Below the pieces are notes generated by a model, which saw only the letters and a program-made list of their open reading frames with translations, was not told the DNA's origin and searched no databases. The position numbers and the translations under genes are program-made. Source: Bradyrhizobium murdochi (lineage in GTDB: Bacteria; Pseudomonadota; Alphaproteobacteria; Rhizobiales; Xanthobacteraceae). Taken from it: 64,000 bases of DNA. Location: positions 434,001-498,000 of the forward strand of contig NZ_AXAU01000001.1 in the NCBI RefSeq assembly GCF_000472965.1. Direction: 5' to 3'. Positions 10,928 through 20,602 of this stretch are shown in pieces (the first letter of the stretch is position 1; each line of letters starts with the position of its first letter).

Positions 10928-12610
10928 ATGACCACAGAACCGGTAACGGCAGAGGCGGGGCGCGATTTCATCCGCGACATCGTCCAGGCCGATCTCTCTT
11001 CCGACAAGCACAGCCGGATCGTGACCCGATTTCCGCCGGAGCCGAACGGCTATCTGCATATCGGCCATGCCAAGTCGATTGCCCTCAATTTCGGCATCGC
11101 GCAGGAGTTCGGAGGCAAGTGTCATCTGCGCTTCGACGACACCAACCCGACCAAGGAAGAGCAGGAATATATCGATTCCATCCAGGCCGACGTGCATTGG
11201 CTCGGCTACGACTGGGGAACTGATCTCTACTACGCCTCCGACTATTTCGATCGTCTGTATGACTGGGCGGAGGGCCTGATCAAGGCGGGCGATGCCTATG
11301 TCGACGACCAGTCGCAGGAGGAAATCCGTATCAACCGCGGCACGCTGACGGAACCCGGCAAGAACTCGCCGTTTCGTGATCGCACCGTGGAGGAAAACCT
11401 CGACCTCTTCAGACGCATGAAGGCCGGCGAGTTTCCGAATGGCAGCCGCGTGCTGCGCGCCAAGATCGACATGGCGGCCGGCAACATCAACCTGCGCGAC
11501 CCCGTACTCTACCGCATTCTCCATGCCGAGCATCCGCGCACCGGCACCAAATGGTCGATCTATCCGAGCTACGACTACGCGCACGGCCAGTCGGACGCCA
11601 TCGAAGGCATCACGCATTCGATCTGCACGCTGGAATTCGAGGACCACCGGCCGCTCTATGATTGGTTGCTGGACAAGCTGCCGGTGCCGTCAAAGCCGCG
11701 CCAGTACGAATTCGCCCGCCTCAACCTGACCTATACGCTGCTGTCGAAGCGCGTGCTGACGCAGCTCGTGCGCGACGGTCATGTGTCGGGCTGGGACGAC
11801 CCGCGCATGCCGACGATTGCAGGCCTAAAGCGTCGCGGCGTGCCGCCGGCCGCGGTGCGCGAATTCGTCAAGCGCATCGGGGTGGCGAAAGCCAACAGTG
11901 TGGTCGATGTCGGCATGCTGGAATTCTGCATTCGCGAGCACCTCAATAAGACGGCGCAGCGGCGGATGGCGGTGCTGCGGCCGCTGAAAGTCGTCATCGA
12001 GAATTATCCGGAAGGGCAGACGGAAGAGCTCGAGGCCGTCAACCATCCCGACGATCCGGCCGCGGGCACGCGCAAAATCTCGTTCGGGCGCGAGCTCTAT
12101 GTCGAGCGCGACGATTTCATGGAGAACCCGCCGAAGAAATTCTTCCGCCTCTCGCCGGGCAATGAGGTGCGGCTGCGCTACGCCTATTTCGTGAAATGCA
12201 CCGGTGTCATCAAGAACGATGCGGGCGAAGTGGTCGAGCTCCGCTGCACCTACGATCCCGCCACCAAGGGCGGCAACGCCCCTGATGGCCGCAAGGTAAA
12301 GGCCACGATGCACTGGCTGTCGGCCAAGGATTCGGTGCCGGCGGAAATCCGCGTATACAACCAGCTCTTCGCGAACCCGAGCCCGAGTGCTGCGAATTTC
12401 GCCGCCGATCTCAACCCGGAATCGCTGGAGGTGTTGCCTGACGCGCGGATCGAGCCATCGGTCGCCTCAGACAATTCGGGCGAGGTGATGCAGTTCGAGC
12501 GGCAGGGCTATTTCGTGCGCGACAAGGATTCGGCGCCTGGCAAGCCGGTATTCAATCGCACCATCGGCCTGCGCGACACCTTTGCGAAGGAAGTCGGCGG
12601 GAAGGGGTGA
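10928..12610 (+). CDS. glnS: Glutamine--tRNA ligase
   Basis: GlnRS charges tRNA-Gln directly. The 560-residue protein has the GlnRS-specific N-terminal pattern [18 protein letters not shown] (HIGH motif), [13 protein letters not shown], and a KMSKS-type motif at LLSKRVL, then the beta-barrel anticodon-binding domains. Many alphaproteobacteria lack GlnRS and rely on GatCAB amidation of Glu-tRNA-Gln, so its presence beside gltX is notable (family knowledge; I cannot see whether gatCAB exists elsewhere). A SnoaL-like gene follows after 4 bp. Confidence 0.96.
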   Translation: MTTEPVTAEAGRDFIRDIVQADLSSDKHSRIVTRFPPEPNGYLHIGHAKSIALNFGIAQEFGGKCHLRFDDTNPTKEEQEYIDSIQADVHWLGYDWGTDLYYASDYFDRLYDWAEGLIKAGDAYVDDQSQEEIRINRGTLTEPGKNSPFRDRTVEENLDLFRRMKAGEFPNGSRVLRAKIDMAAGNINLRDPVLYRILHAEHPRTGTKWSIYPSYDYAHGQSDAIEGITHSICTLEFEDHRPLYDWLLDKLPVPSKPRQYEFARLNLTYTLLSKRVLTQLVRDGHVSGWDDPRMPTIAGLKRRGVPPAAVREFVKRIGVAKANSVVDVGMLEFCIREHLNKTAQRRMAVLRPLKVVIENYPEGQTEELEAVNHPDDPAAGTRKISFGRELYVERDDFMENPPKKFFRLSPGNEVRLRYAYFVKCTGVIKNDAGEVVELRCTYDPATKGGNAPDGRKVKATMHWLSAKDSVPAEIRVYNQLFANPSPSAANFAADLNPESLEVLPDARIEPSVASDNSGEVMQFERQGYFVRDKDSAPGKPVFNRTIGLRDTFAKEVGGKG

Positions 12611-12614
12611 GGCG

Positions 12615-13013
12615 ATGAGCAACGAGGCCGAGAGCATCGTAGCCGGGATCATTGAGAAGTGGTCCGCCCACTTCACCTGGCTGGATGCCGACGCTCTCGC
12701 CTCGCTCTACTCGAAGGGCGCCTTCTTCTTCGGCTCAAACCCGACGCTCTATCGCGGCAGGGAAGGGGTCGCGGCCTATTTCAACGGTCTGCCCCGATGG
12801 CGGTCGCCGACGGTTGAGTTTGCCGATGTTAAGACCGCGCTGGTTGGCCCTGGCCTGATCAACATGGTCGGTACCGCGTCATTCTTCGTGAACCAGGGCG
12901 AGTCGCAGCTCTCGGTCAAGATAAGCTGGGTTATCGTTCGAGAAGACGATGACTGGAAAATCGTCAGCCATCACGTTTCATCGAGGACGCCGCTGATCAA
13001 TCAGGTTCGCTAG
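12615..13013 (+). CDS. SnoaL/NTF2-like protein
   Basis: A 132-residue protein with the cone-shaped NTF2/SnoaL fold pattern: ESIVAGIIEKWSAHFTWLDADALASLYS, an LYRGREGVAAYF helix and a terminal DDWKIVSHHVSSR strand, as in DUF4440 / SgcJ-type proteins. The ATG at 12615 follows ggaaggggtga and lies 4 bp after the glnS stop, so it probably shares the glnS transcript. These proteins may be enzymes (isomerases, hydrolases) or ligand binders; no specific substrate can be assigned. Confidence 0.8.
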   Translation: MSNEAESIVAGIIEKWSAHFTWLDADALASLYSKGAFFFGSNPTLYRGREGVAAYFNGLPRWRSPTVEFADVKTALVGPGLINMVGTASFFVNQGESQLSVKISWVIVREDDDWKIVSHHVSSRTPLINQVR

Positions 13014-13084
13014 GAAGAGGAAGGCGGTCGTGCGGGATCGCAAATGCGCTGCAAGAGCAAGGACAACTGTCGGGTTTCGATCCA

Positions 13085-13933
13085 CTAGCCTGGCCTGGCA
13101 CCTGACCCAACGATGAGCTCGAGCTCGGACTCGAAGCGGCCGCTGGTTTCAAACTGCTTCAGGCACTGATGAACCTCGCTCCAAGCCTTGGATTTTTCCG
13201 CCTCGCTGAGGTCCGCCACGACCGCGCGGTATGCCCCGGCGGCTTCCCGCATCAACTGCAGAGCGTCGGATGCGTTTGGCAGCCTTAGTCGTGTCCGCAC
13301 CGTTCTCATTTTCACATCTGCAAAGCCGCTGTCCTTCATCACGCGTTCCAATATGCCATCCCCTCCCAATGCGAAGATGCCGGGCTGCCCAGGTGCGGGA
13401 GGGGACTTGCCGGCATTGCGCAGAAGGATGGCCATCGGCTGCGCCATGAAGGGATTATTGGCCGGCGTCGTAAAGACCAGTGCCGCGAAACGCGCGCCAG
13501 GCTTCAGTACACGTCGGACAGCCTCCAACGCCTTGGGCGGCGATGGGAAAAGCATCAATCCCAACCGGCAAATCGAGGCGTCGAACGGCGGCTGCGCGTC
13601 ATTCAGTTCGTCCGCCGCACATTCAAGAGTTTCGATATTCTGAAGACCTGCGCGAGCAGCATTTCGGCGCACGTTATCCAGCATGGTGCCCGAAATATCA
13701 CTGGCTATCACCTTGCCGTTCGGGCCTACGCGCGTCGCCGCCTGGATGCTCTGGCTTCCGGCACCGCAGGCAAGATCCAGAATTCGCATCCCGGGTCGGA
13801 TACCGGCCATGTCGATCAGCGCGTCGGTTGCGCTGGAAAGACTCTCAGCGAATACGTGCTCCCACTTCGCCCAGCCAGGCGCTGCTGATTCCCACGTTCT
13901 GCGAAGCTCGGATTTCAATGAATCGTCGGTCAT
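13085..13933 (-). CDS. Class I SAM-dependent methyltransferase
   Basis: A 282-residue Rossmann-fold methyltransferase. Motif I is ILDLACGAGSQSIQAA (residues about 50-65), motif II is KVIASDISGTML, and the ECAADELN and PFDASICRLGLMLFPSP segments match the UbiE/COQ5-like branch. The C-terminal half is of the small-molecule type. The substrate is unknown. It is convergent with the SnoaL-like gene and lies downstream of, and co-oriented with, the glutamine synthetase gene, whose stop is about 60 bp from its start. Confidence 0.85.
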   Translation of the reverse strand: MTDDSLKSELRRTWESAAPGWAKWEHVFAESLSSATDALIDMAGIRPGMRILDLACGAGSQSIQAATRVGPNGKVIASDISGTMLDNVRRNAARAGLQNIETLECAADELNDAQPPFDASICRLGLMLFPSPPKALEAVRRVLKPGARFAALVFTTPANNPFMAQPMAILLRNAGKSPPAPGQPGIFALGGDGILERVMKDSGFADVKMRTVRTRLRLPNASDALQLMREAAGAYRAVVADLSEAEKSKAWSEVHQCLKQFETSGRFESELELIVGSGARPG

Positions 13934-13995
13934 CGACAGTCTCCCGGAGCTGGCTCAGCGAATGTAGACATCGCTAGCTAATGCGGGCGCTGGGT

Positions 13996-15426
13996 CTAGA
14001 TGTCGTAATACAAATGGAACTCGTATGGATGAGGGCGCAGCCGGATTGGATCGACCTCTTTCTTCCGCTTGTAATCGAGCCAGGTCTCGATCACGTCGCC
14101 GGTGAACACGTCGTTACGGAGCAGGAAGGCGTGATCGCGCTCGAGCGCGTCAAGCGCCTGATCCAGCGACCCTGGTGTCGACCTCACGTTCTTCGCCTCG
14201 GCGGGCGGCAGGTCATAAAGGTTCTTGTCGATCGGGCTGCCTGGATCGATCCGGCTGGTGATGCCGTCGAGACCGGCCATCAGCATCGCGGCAAAGGCCA
14301 GATAGGGATTGCAGGAGGGATCCGGCGAGCGAAATTCAACCCGCTTTGCCCGCGGGTTCGGCGAATACATTGGAATCCGGCAGCAGGCTGAGCGATTGCG
14401 CTGGGAATAGACCAGATTTATCGGAGCCTCATAGCCGGGCACCAGACGCCGATAGGAGTTCGTGGTGGGGGCGCAAAGCGCACACAACGCCCAGGCGTGG
14501 GTCAACAGGCCGCCGATGTAGTAGCGGCCGAGCTGACTCAACTCGGCATAGTCGCTCTTGTCGTAGAACAGGTTGGTCTCGCCTTTCCACAGGGACTGGT
14601 GAACGTGCATTCCCGAGGCGTTGTCCTCGAACAGCGGCTTCGGCATGAACGTCGCGGTCTTGCCGTGCTCGCGGGCAGTGTTCTTCACCACGTATTTGTA
14701 GATCATCAGATTGTCCGCCATGCGCGTGAGCGTAGTGAAGCGCATGTCGATCTCGTTCTGGCCGCCGGTCGCGACTTCATGGTGATGGGCTTCGATCTGG
14801 ATGCCCAGCTGTTCCATCGTCAGCACCATTTCGGTGCGGAGAGCCTGCATGCTATCGGTCGGGGGAACGGGAAAATATCCTTCCTTGGGGCGCGGCTTGT
14901 GGCCCAGATTCGGCTCTTCCTCCGCGCCGGTATTCCAGCTGCCTTCACTGGAATCGATTTCGTGGAAGGCATGATTGATGCCCTGTCCGTAGCGCACCTC
15001 GTCGAACACAAAGAACTCCGCCTCCGGGCCGAAGTAACTCGTATCGGCGAGGCCGGTGCCCTTCAGGTTGGCTTCGGCCTTCTGGGCGATGTAACGGGCG
15101 TCACGGCTATAGGGTTGACCGGTCACGGGGTCCCTGATGTTGCAGATCAGGACCAGGGTCGACACAGGGGAATACGGGTCGAGAAAGGCCGTGGCTGGGT
15201 CCGGCACGACCAGCATGTCGCTTTCCTGAATTTCCTGAAATCCGCGGATGGATGAGCCATCGAATCCAATGCCTTCGCTGAGAGCATCGATACTCGCTGC
15301 ACCCGGCGGGACGGAAAAATGCTGCCACACCCCGGGCAAGTCGGTAAAGCGCAGATCGATCATCTGCACCTTCTCGTCTTTGATCGCCTTCACGAGATCT
15401 TCGGCTGTCGCACACTTCGGAAACAT
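13996..15426 (-). CDS. glnA: Type I glutamine synthetase
   Basis: Glutamine synthetase makes glutamine from glutamate, ammonia and ATP. The 476-residue protein has [18 protein letters not shown], the ATP-binding [18 protein letters not shown] segment, the NRSACCRIP loop and the NLYDLPPAE adenylylation motif with Tyr404 (E. coli Tyr397), so control by GlnE is expected. The ATG at 15426 has a good site (caggag) upstream; longer frames add no GS-like sequence. There is no glnB next to it, so it may be a second GSI rather than the glnB-linked gene (inference). No convincing sigma-54 promoter was found upstream. Confidence 0.95.
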   Translation of the reverse strand: MFPKCATAEDLVKAIKDEKVQMIDLRFTDLPGVWQHFSVPPGAASIDALSEGIGFDGSSIRGFQEIQESDMLVVPDPATAFLDPYSPVSTLVLICNIRDPVTGQPYSRDARYIAQKAEANLKGTGLADTSYFGPEAEFFVFDEVRYGQGINHAFHEIDSSEGSWNTGAEEEPNLGHKPRPKEGYFPVPPTDSMQALRTEMVLTMEQLGIQIEAHHHEVATGGQNEIDMRFTTLTRMADNLMIYKYVVKNTAREHGKTATFMPKPLFEDNASGMHVHQSLWKGETNLFYDKSDYAELSQLGRYYIGGLLTHAWALCALCAPTTNSYRRLVPGYEAPINLVYSQRNRSACCRIPMYSPNPRAKRVEFRSPDPSCNPYLAFAAMLMAGLDGITSRIDPGSPIDKNLYDLPPAEAKNVRSTPGSLDQALDALERDHAFLLRNDVFTGDVIETWLDYKRKKEVDPIRLRPHPYEFHLYYDI

Positions 15427-15535
15427 GGCTTCAACTCCTGGAGAGCCGCATCTTGGACGTTGCAATGCCATCAGCCGTGGCGAAGCGACTTGCGACGGCT
15501 CCTGGCCCATGTTCTGCGTTGCCGCGCCGGCAGCC

Positions 15536-15718
15536 TTAGCTTTGGTGGGGACCACGCATCATCTTCATCGCGTCTTCGATATGCCGCCAGGTTCTGGCCA
15601 GTTCGACCTCGCCTTTTGCCTCGAGTTCGATGGCATTCTGGGCGGCTTCCGCAATGGCCTTGGGGCCATGTGCTTCCAGTAACTGCCGCGCATAGTCGTG
15701 GATTTCGGTTTCTCGCAT
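15536..15718 (-). CDS. Small conserved protein upstream of glutamine synthetase
   Basis: A 60-residue, helical, soluble protein beginning [18 protein letters not shown] and ending [18 protein letters not shown] gaggag site lies about 9 bases before the ATG. I recall near-identical short proteins in Bradyrhizobium and relatives, without known function. It lies about 110 bp upstream of glnA on the same strand, so co-transcription is possible. The protein has charge patterning of a helical hairpin and no cysteines. The 290 bp upstream of it (15719-16010) show no further gene. Confidence 0.7.
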   Translation of the reverse strand: MRETEIHDYARQLLEAHGPKAIAEAAQNAIELEAKGEVELARTWRHIEDAMKMMRGPHQS

Positions 15719-16010
15719 GGCGTCATGCTCCTCTCATCCTGAGCGCGACCGTGAATTCCAGTCGAGCTGAGAACCGTAGACGTTGACACCTGATCCCGCG
15801 CGCACAGTGTGCATCCTGCTGCGGCGCACTTGCAAGAGCGCTTTCAACAGCGCGTTCCTGCCGGTGAGCTGCCGGGAGCGGATAGTGGCTCCGGGAAGAG
15901 CAACGGCAACACAACGCAAGCCGGACGGTTACGCTTTGAGTAGCGGTCGGCCGCGATGGGCGTGTGTCAAGCGTGATGACCTTTCGCACCCGCGGCGCTT
16001 CAGGATCGGC

Positions 16011-16265
16011 CTAGCAGCCACGGCAAATGCTGCGCAGGGATTTGGCGAGCTGAGCATCCTCCTGGGCCACCGGCTCATACGGCTTTTGCTGTGCCTGCCG
16101 GGCCGCATCGGCCTGTTGCCGGGCGGCCCGCGCAACGTCCTGGCGCTGATAGCACGCCTCGCGCTCTGCTCTCGCCTCGATGAAGCGGCATTGCTCCGGA
16201 GTGGCGGCATTGGCGTTAGAGGTGATCAAGATCACCGCAAATAAAAGGCTGGCCGCAAGCTTCAT
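16011..16265 (-). CDS. Small secreted Gln/Ala-rich protein
   Basis: An 84-residue protein with a signal peptide (MKLAASLLFAVILITSNANA, then ATPEQC). The mature part has cysteines in TPEQCRFIEARAEREACYQRQ and a terminal CRGC, with a Gln/Ala-rich helical middle (ARQQADAARQAQQK). The start at 16265 is fixed by the signal peptide, with aaagaag upstream. No function can be assigned. It is divergent from comEC. Confidence 0.65.
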   Translation of the reverse strand: MKLAASLLFAVILITSNANAATPEQCRFIEARAEREACYQRQDVARAARQQADAARQAQQKPYEPVAQEDAQLAKSLRSICRGC

Positions 16266-16422
16266 GTCGCTTCTTTGTCCTGATTCCGGTTCAATCCATA
16301 GCGTTCGACTGTAACGCCAGCCGGCGTGCATTTCTTCAGGTTTCTGCTTCCGTTCCGCTAGCGAACGGAATACAGCTTCCGGTAGTCTTGCGGTCTCCAC
16401 GGGATCGTAAGGTGTAGGCTCG

Positions 16423-18720
16423 GTGGCGGAGCAGGGCGACACGTCGGGCCGAAAACGGGGCTATGCGGGCACCTGGCCGCCGCGCGCTGCGGCGCCGGTC
16501 GGTGGCATTTTGCCGTCGCGCCCCGCGTTCTGGCCGCCACTGATCGAGACCTTGCGTATCTGGGCGCGCGCGGAAGCCGGCGCCGGGCGCCTGCTGCCGT
16601 GGGTGCCGGTAGCGTTCGGTACCGGCATTGCGTTTTACTTCGCCGCCGATCATGAGCCGGTGCTGTCAGTGGCTGCCATTGTGGCGATTGCGCTGTGTGC
16701 GGTGGCGGTGCTGTTGCGGCGGCAGAAATTCTTTCCCGCCGCGGTGATGATTGCGGCCGTCGCCGCGGGCTTTGCGGTCGCGACCTGGAAGACCGCGCGG
16801 ATTGCGCATGGCGTGCTGGCGCGGCCGATGTTTTCGGTGTCGCTGACGGGCTTTGTCGAGACGCGCGACATTCGCGAGCGCACCGACCGTTTTGTCCTTC
16901 GCGTCGTCACCATGGAAAGCGCGCGCGGAACGATCAAGCTGGAGCGCGTACGGCTCTCGGTAAGGAAGGGCACGGCCCCGCCGGTCGGCAGCTTCGTCGA
17001 GCTGAAGGCGCGGCTATTGCCGCCGCTCGCGCCAGTGCGACCGGGCAGCTACGATTTCAGCCGCGACATGTTTTTCGCCGGCATCGGGGCCTCCGGCTTC
17101 GTGATGGGCGCGATCAAGACCGCCGAGCCGCCCGCGGCGGGCGGCGGGCTCCGCCTGCGCTATTCGGCCGTGATGCAGGGCCTGCGCGATACGATCGATG
17201 CGCGGATCAGGACCACGCTGGAAGGCGACAAGCGCGCGATTGCGACCGCGCTGTTGACCGGACGGCGCGACGCGATCTCGCCGCCGGTGAACGACGCGAT
17301 GTTCGTCTCCGGCCTCGGCCATGTGCTGTCGATCTCCGGTTATCACATGGCCGTCGTCGCCGGCGTCGTGTTTTTCGCGGTCCGGGCGCTATTGGCGCTG
17401 TTTCCCGTGCTCGCGGTCGGCCAGCCCATCAAGAAATGGTCGGCGGCGGCAGCCCTCGGTGCCGCCGCGTTCTATTTGCTGCTGTCGGGCGCCGAGGTCG
17501 CGACGCAAAGATCGTTCTTCATGACGGCCGTGGTGCTGATCGCCGTCATGGTCGATCGCCGCGCGATTACGTTTCGCACGCTCGCGGTCGCCGCCCTGAT
17601 CGTGCTGACGGTCGCGCCGGAAGCGCTGATACATCCGAGTTTTCAGATGTCGTTTGCGGCGACGCTCGGGCTGGTGGCGCTGGTGCAGATCGGCATGCCG
17701 CGCCTGTTCGCGACGGCGGATCATACCGCAACGGCGCGCGTGGCGCTGTGGGGCGGCCGCGAAGTCACGATGCTGTTGCTGGCCTCGTTGGTGGCGGGGC
17801 TTGCGACCTTGCCTTACGCCGCCTTTCACTTTCACCGGGTCACGCCTTACGGCGTGCTGGCAAACCTCGCGGCGATGCCGGTGGTCTCCGCATTGGTGAT
17901 GCCGGCGGGCCTGCTCGGCCTCGTCGCGATGCCGTTCGGCTTCGATCGACTGTTCTGGGCGGTCATGGGCCTCGGCATCGACTGGATGATTGCGGTGACG
18001 CAATGGGTCGCGGCGTTACCCGGCGCAGTCGGCCGGGTGCCGGCCTTCGGCATCGGCCCGCTGATTGCGGCGAGCCTCGGCATCATCCTGCTCGGCCTGT
18101 TGCGCACGCCGCTGCGCTGGTCGGGTGCGGCGCTGGTACTATCAGCGGCGCTGTGGGCGGCGAGGGTGCCGCAACCCGATATCCTGATTTCCGCCGACGG
18201 ACGCAATGTCGGGGTGCGCGGCCAGGATGGCCGGCTGCATTTGATGCACGCGGCCAAGGGGTCTCGGGACGTCTTTCTCTTGAAGGAATGGCTGGCGGCG
18301 GACGCGGACGCACGAACGGCGGCTGACGCCTCGCTCACGTCAGGCGTCTCATGCGACGATCTTGGCTGCGTGGTGCAAGCCGTCGGCGGTGGCCTGATCG
18401 CGCAGGCGTTCAGGCCCGAGGCGTTTTCGGACGATTGCGAGCGCGCAGCAGTCATTGTGACGCTGCGGCAGGCGCCCGCATCATGCGCAGCTTCGATCAT
18501 CGATGCTGAACGGCTGCGGCGGCAGGGAGCATTGGCGTTGCGGCGGAATGCTGGGGGATTTGTCGTCGAGGCGGTCAAGCCGAGGGGGATCGACCGGCCT
18601 TGGTCGCCGGCCATAGCTGACGAGAGCGAGGCCGACACCACCGTGCTGGCGCCGCGCGTCGTGCCACCGCGCAGCGTCGATGCCACGCCGGCCGAGGCAG
18701 ACCTGCGGGCGGAGGATTAG
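16423..18720 (+). CDS. comEC: ComEC/Rec2 family DNA-uptake channel protein
   Basis: A 765-residue polytopic inner-membrane protein. The N-terminal DUF4131-like domain (residues about 45-220) precedes the Competence domain, recognisable by ATALLTGRRDAI, GLGHVLSISGYHMAVVAG and LLLSGAEVATQRSFFM. ComEC imports single-stranded DNA in competent bacteria. The C-terminal 170 residues carry no HxHxDH metallo-beta-lactamase motif, so the nuclease-like domain of the classical protein is absent or degenerate, as I recall for other Hyphomicrobiales. Translation starts at a GTG. The backbone neighbour lexA follows after two small genes. Confidence 0.88.
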   Translation: MAEQGDTSGRKRGYAGTWPPRAAAPVGGILPSRPAFWPPLIETLRIWARAEAGAGRLLPWVPVAFGTGIAFYFAADHEPVLSVAAIVAIALCAVAVLLRRQKFFPAAVMIAAVAAGFAVATWKTARIAHGVLARPMFSVSLTGFVETRDIRERTDRFVLRVVTMESARGTIKLERVRLSVRKGTAPPVGSFVELKARLLPPLAPVRPGSYDFSRDMFFAGIGASGFVMGAIKTAEPPAAGGGLRLRYSAVMQGLRDTIDARIRTTLEGDKRAIATALLTGRRDAISPPVNDAMFVSGLGHVLSISGYHMAVVAGVVFFAVRALLALFPVLAVGQPIKKWSAAAALGAAAFYLLLSGAEVATQRSFFMTAVVLIAVMVDRRAITFRTLAVAALIVLTVAPEALIHPSFQMSFAATLGLVALVQIGMPRLFATADHTATARVALWGGREVTMLLLASLVAGLATLPYAAFHFHRVTPYGVLANLAAMPVVSALVMPAGLLGLVAMPFGFDRLFWAVMGLGIDWMIAVTQWVAALPGAVGRVPAFGIGPLIAASLGIILLGLLRTPLRWSGAALVLSAALWAARVPQPDILISADGRNVGVRGQDGRLHLMHAAKGSRDVFLLKEWLAADADARTAADASLTSGVSCDDLGCVVQAVGGGLIAQAFRPEAFSDDCERAAVIVTLRQAPASCAASIIDAERLRRQGALALRRNAGGFVVEAVKPRGIDRPWSPAIADESEADTTVLAPRVVPPRSVDATPAEADLRAED

Positions 18721-18727
18721 ACGGGCG

Positions 18728-18955
18728 TCAGTGCTCGTCGACCGTGGGTTTGGCTGGAATTTCGAACGCGCCGAGATGGAATTCCTCGGGCGCGTCGGGC
18801 GCTGACGGCAGAGCGACCAGCGTGAACGATGCGTCGGGGAATTGCTGCCAGATTGCGAGATCTTCGGCCGTGATGGTGAGCCAGCCGTACCTGAACATGT
18901 ACCGCCCGGGCTCGGTGACGCGCCCGGCTTTTTGCCACGTTACCTTGTTGACCAC
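18728..18955 (-). CDS. Small conserved hypothetical protein
   Basis: A 75-residue protein read from a GTG at 18955 (MVNKVTWQKAGRVTEPGRYM) with an aggggg site about 7 bases upstream. The phrase GRYMFRYGWLTITAEDLAIW is compact and beta-rich. No signal peptide or cysteine is present and I do not recognise a named family. It is convergent with comEC (7 bp between stops) and downstream of another unknown, but a terminator-like hairpin separates the two. Confidence 0.6.
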   Translation of the reverse strand: MVNKVTWQKAGRVTEPGRYMFRYGWLTITAEDLAIWQQFPDASFTLVALPSAPDAPEEFHLGAFEIPAKPTVDEH

Positions 18956-18997
18956 CGACTGCCCCCTGCGGTGCCGAGTTCTGAAAAATGTACCCCC

Positions 18998-19027
18998 ATG
19001 ATCCGCCGGCCTGGACCGGCGGATCAT
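18998..19027 (-). terminator. Terminator-like hairpin
   Basis: Perfect 12-bp arms (ATGATCCGCCGG at 18998-19009, CCGGCGGATCAT at 19016-19027) with a 6-base loop. On the minus strand the sequence after it contains attttt, so it probably ends transcripts of the gene at 19042-19464. Confidence 0.55.
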
Positions 19028-19041
19028 ATGAGCGTGGGCGT

Positions 19042-19464
19042 TTATCCGGTCACGATCGATTCGGCCGGTGGCGCTTCCGTTACCTTCGGGGCGCGTTCGC
19101 CGCCGGTCTGGACCACCGGCAATTGCAGCACAGTCGCGCGCTGGCCTTCGCAAAGCTGCGTCACCAGCACATGGCTTCCGTCGGGAAATTCGATCGCGTC
19201 ATGGTGACGGTCGGAAATATGGGGGTCGATTTGATTGAACTTGCCGACCCGCCAGTCGGTGGTTCGAGTCCAGATCCACCGGTTGTCGTATCTGACGTCC
19301 TCAGCGAACGCCAGTTCGGTGCCGGGAAGCATGCAGACCGCCACTGCAGGCTCGCGTTCCGACGCAAAGCCGCGGGTCGATGTACCGCGGAACGTCGTGG
19401 TGATCAGCGTCTCGCCGACCACGGCAGGCCGCGTAGCCACAGCATGCAGGCTATAGTCACACAT
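19042..19464 (-). CDS. Conserved hypothetical protein
   Basis: A 140-residue soluble protein starting MCDYSLHAVATRPAVVGETL, with the phrases TTFRGTSTRGFA, VAVCMLPGTELAF and HHDAIEFPDGSHVLVTQL. I recall this as a conserved family in Bradyrhizobium-like genomes without assigned function. A gagggag site precedes the ATG. It has no signal peptide; two cysteines and several histidines could bind metal, but that is only a possibility. It lies between comEC and lexA in the same direction as lexA. Confidence 0.75.
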   Translation of the reverse strand: MCDYSLHAVATRPAVVGETLITTTFRGTSTRGFASEREPAVAVCMLPGTELAFAEDVRYDNRWIWTRTTDWRVGKFNQIDPHISDRHHDAIEFPDGSHVLVTQLCEGQRATVLQLPVVQTGGERAPKVTEAPPAESIVTG

Positions 19465-19633
19465 CGGATGGCTCCCTCGTTTGAGATAGCTGACCCGTGT
19501 CTAGAAGGAGGCACAGGCCTCTATCAGAGTGGACATGGCGCAGAGCCTTTTCTCGTTTCTGGGCAATTCTGCGACTGGCGCAATGCGCCACATTCACAAA
19601 CGCGCTAACGGGCGTTGGTTCCAAACACGCAAC

Positions 19634-19658
19634 AAAAAACCCCGGCCACGGGCCGGGG
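19634..19658 (-). terminator. Rho-independent terminator of lexA
   Basis: Arms CCCCGGCC and GGCCGGGG (19640-19658) enclose a 3-base loop. On the minus strand the hairpin is followed by six T residues. It lies 34 bp past the lexA stop. Confidence 0.85.
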
Positions 19659-19692
19659 CTCTTTTCCGTCACGGCCCGGACGGCATAACGGG

Positions 19693-20394
19693 TCAGTATT
19701 TGCGGTACAGCCCGATCAGCTTGCCTTGAATCCGGACCCGGTTCGGCGGCAGAATGCGGACTTCGTAGGCGGCGTTGGCGGGCTCGAGCGCAATCGAGGC
19801 GCCGCGGCGGCGGAAGCGTTTCAGCGTCGCTTCCTCCTCGTCGATCAGCGCCACGACGATATCGCCCGTGTCGGCGGTTTCGTTGCGTTGGATCAGCGCC
19901 ATATCACCGTCGAGAATGCCGGCGTCCACCATGGAATCGCCGCGCACTTCGAGCGCGTAATGTTCGCCGGAGCCGAGCATATCGGGCGGTACGCTGATGG
20001 TGTGGCTGCGGGTCTGCAGCGCCTCGATCGGCGTACCGGCGGCAATCCGGCCCATGACAGGCACGGCGACCGGGCGATTGCCGTCGTCCTCCGCGGCCGG
20101 CGCGCTCACCGTGCGCCTGCCGAGCGTGCCCTCGATGACGCTCGGCGTGAAGCCGCGGCGGCTGTTGGCGGCGGCTGCGAGTTCGGGCAGCTTGATGACT
20201 TCGATGGCGCGGGCGCGGTTGGGCAGGCGGCGGATGAAGCCGCGCTCCTCCAGCGCCGTGATGAGGCGGTGGATTCCGGATTTCGAGCGCAGATCAAGCG
20301 CGTCCTTCATCTCGTCGAAGGAGGGCGGCACGCCAGCCTCTTTCAGCCGTTCATTTATGAAACGCAGAAGTTCATACTGTTTGCGCGTAAGCAT
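19693..20394 (-). CDS. lexA: SOS-response repressor and self-cleaving protease LexA
   Basis: LexA represses DNA-damage genes and cleaves itself when RecA filaments form. The 233-residue protein begins [17 protein letters not shown] with the winged-helix DNA-binding domain (residues 1-70), then the S24 peptidase domain. The cleavage site is Ala119-Gly120 in GRIAAGTP; Ser154 (RGDSMVDAG) and Lys192 (ATLKRF) form the catalytic dyad. The ATG at 20394 is chosen over one three codons earlier because it gives the standard start. A SOS box lies upstream, consistent with autoregulation. Confidence 0.97.
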   Translation of the reverse strand: MLTRKQYELLRFINERLKEAGVPPSFDEMKDALDLRSKSGIHRLITALEERGFIRRLPNRARAIEVIKLPELAAAANSRRGFTPSVIEGTLGRRTVSAPAAEDDGNRPVAVPVMGRIAAGTPIEALQTRSHTISVPPDMLGSGEHYALEVRGDSMVDAGILDGDMALIQRNETADTGDIVVALIDEEEATLKRFRRRGASIALEPANAAYEVRILPPNRVRIQGKLIGLYRKY

Positions 20395-20515
20395 CGCGAG
20401 CAATCCCCCGGTTGGCGTCGTCTCGTTCCGAATTTTCAGCGCCCAGATCGTCGAGTCCCCAAACTCTCGATCAAAGACACTAGCACTCGAAACAAATCAT
20501 GAACGGACACTATAT

Positions 20516-20530
20516 GTTCGATATGTGTTC
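20516..20530 (-). promoter_or_regulatory. Predicted LexA-binding SOS box
   Basis: GTTC at 20516-20519, seven bases, then GTTC at 20527-20530. This direct-repeat GTTC-N7-GTTC is the known alphaproteobacterial LexA site. It lies about 120 bp upstream of the lexA start in the lexA-moeA gap. A further gaac at 20501-20504 may extend it. Confidence 0.8.
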
Positions 20531-20602
20531 CGCAACCACTTAATTTCAGGTGAACGCGTTGCGGTTCCGGCCCAAGGTGCTGCGGGAACGCCGTTCCAGG
20601 CG

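Noticed and set aside
15719..16010. Possible plus-strand gene and sigma-54 promoter for glnA
   Set aside because: The plus frame has no ribosome site and an Arg-rich shadow composition. GG and GC elements were not found at the spacing a sigma-54 promoter needs.
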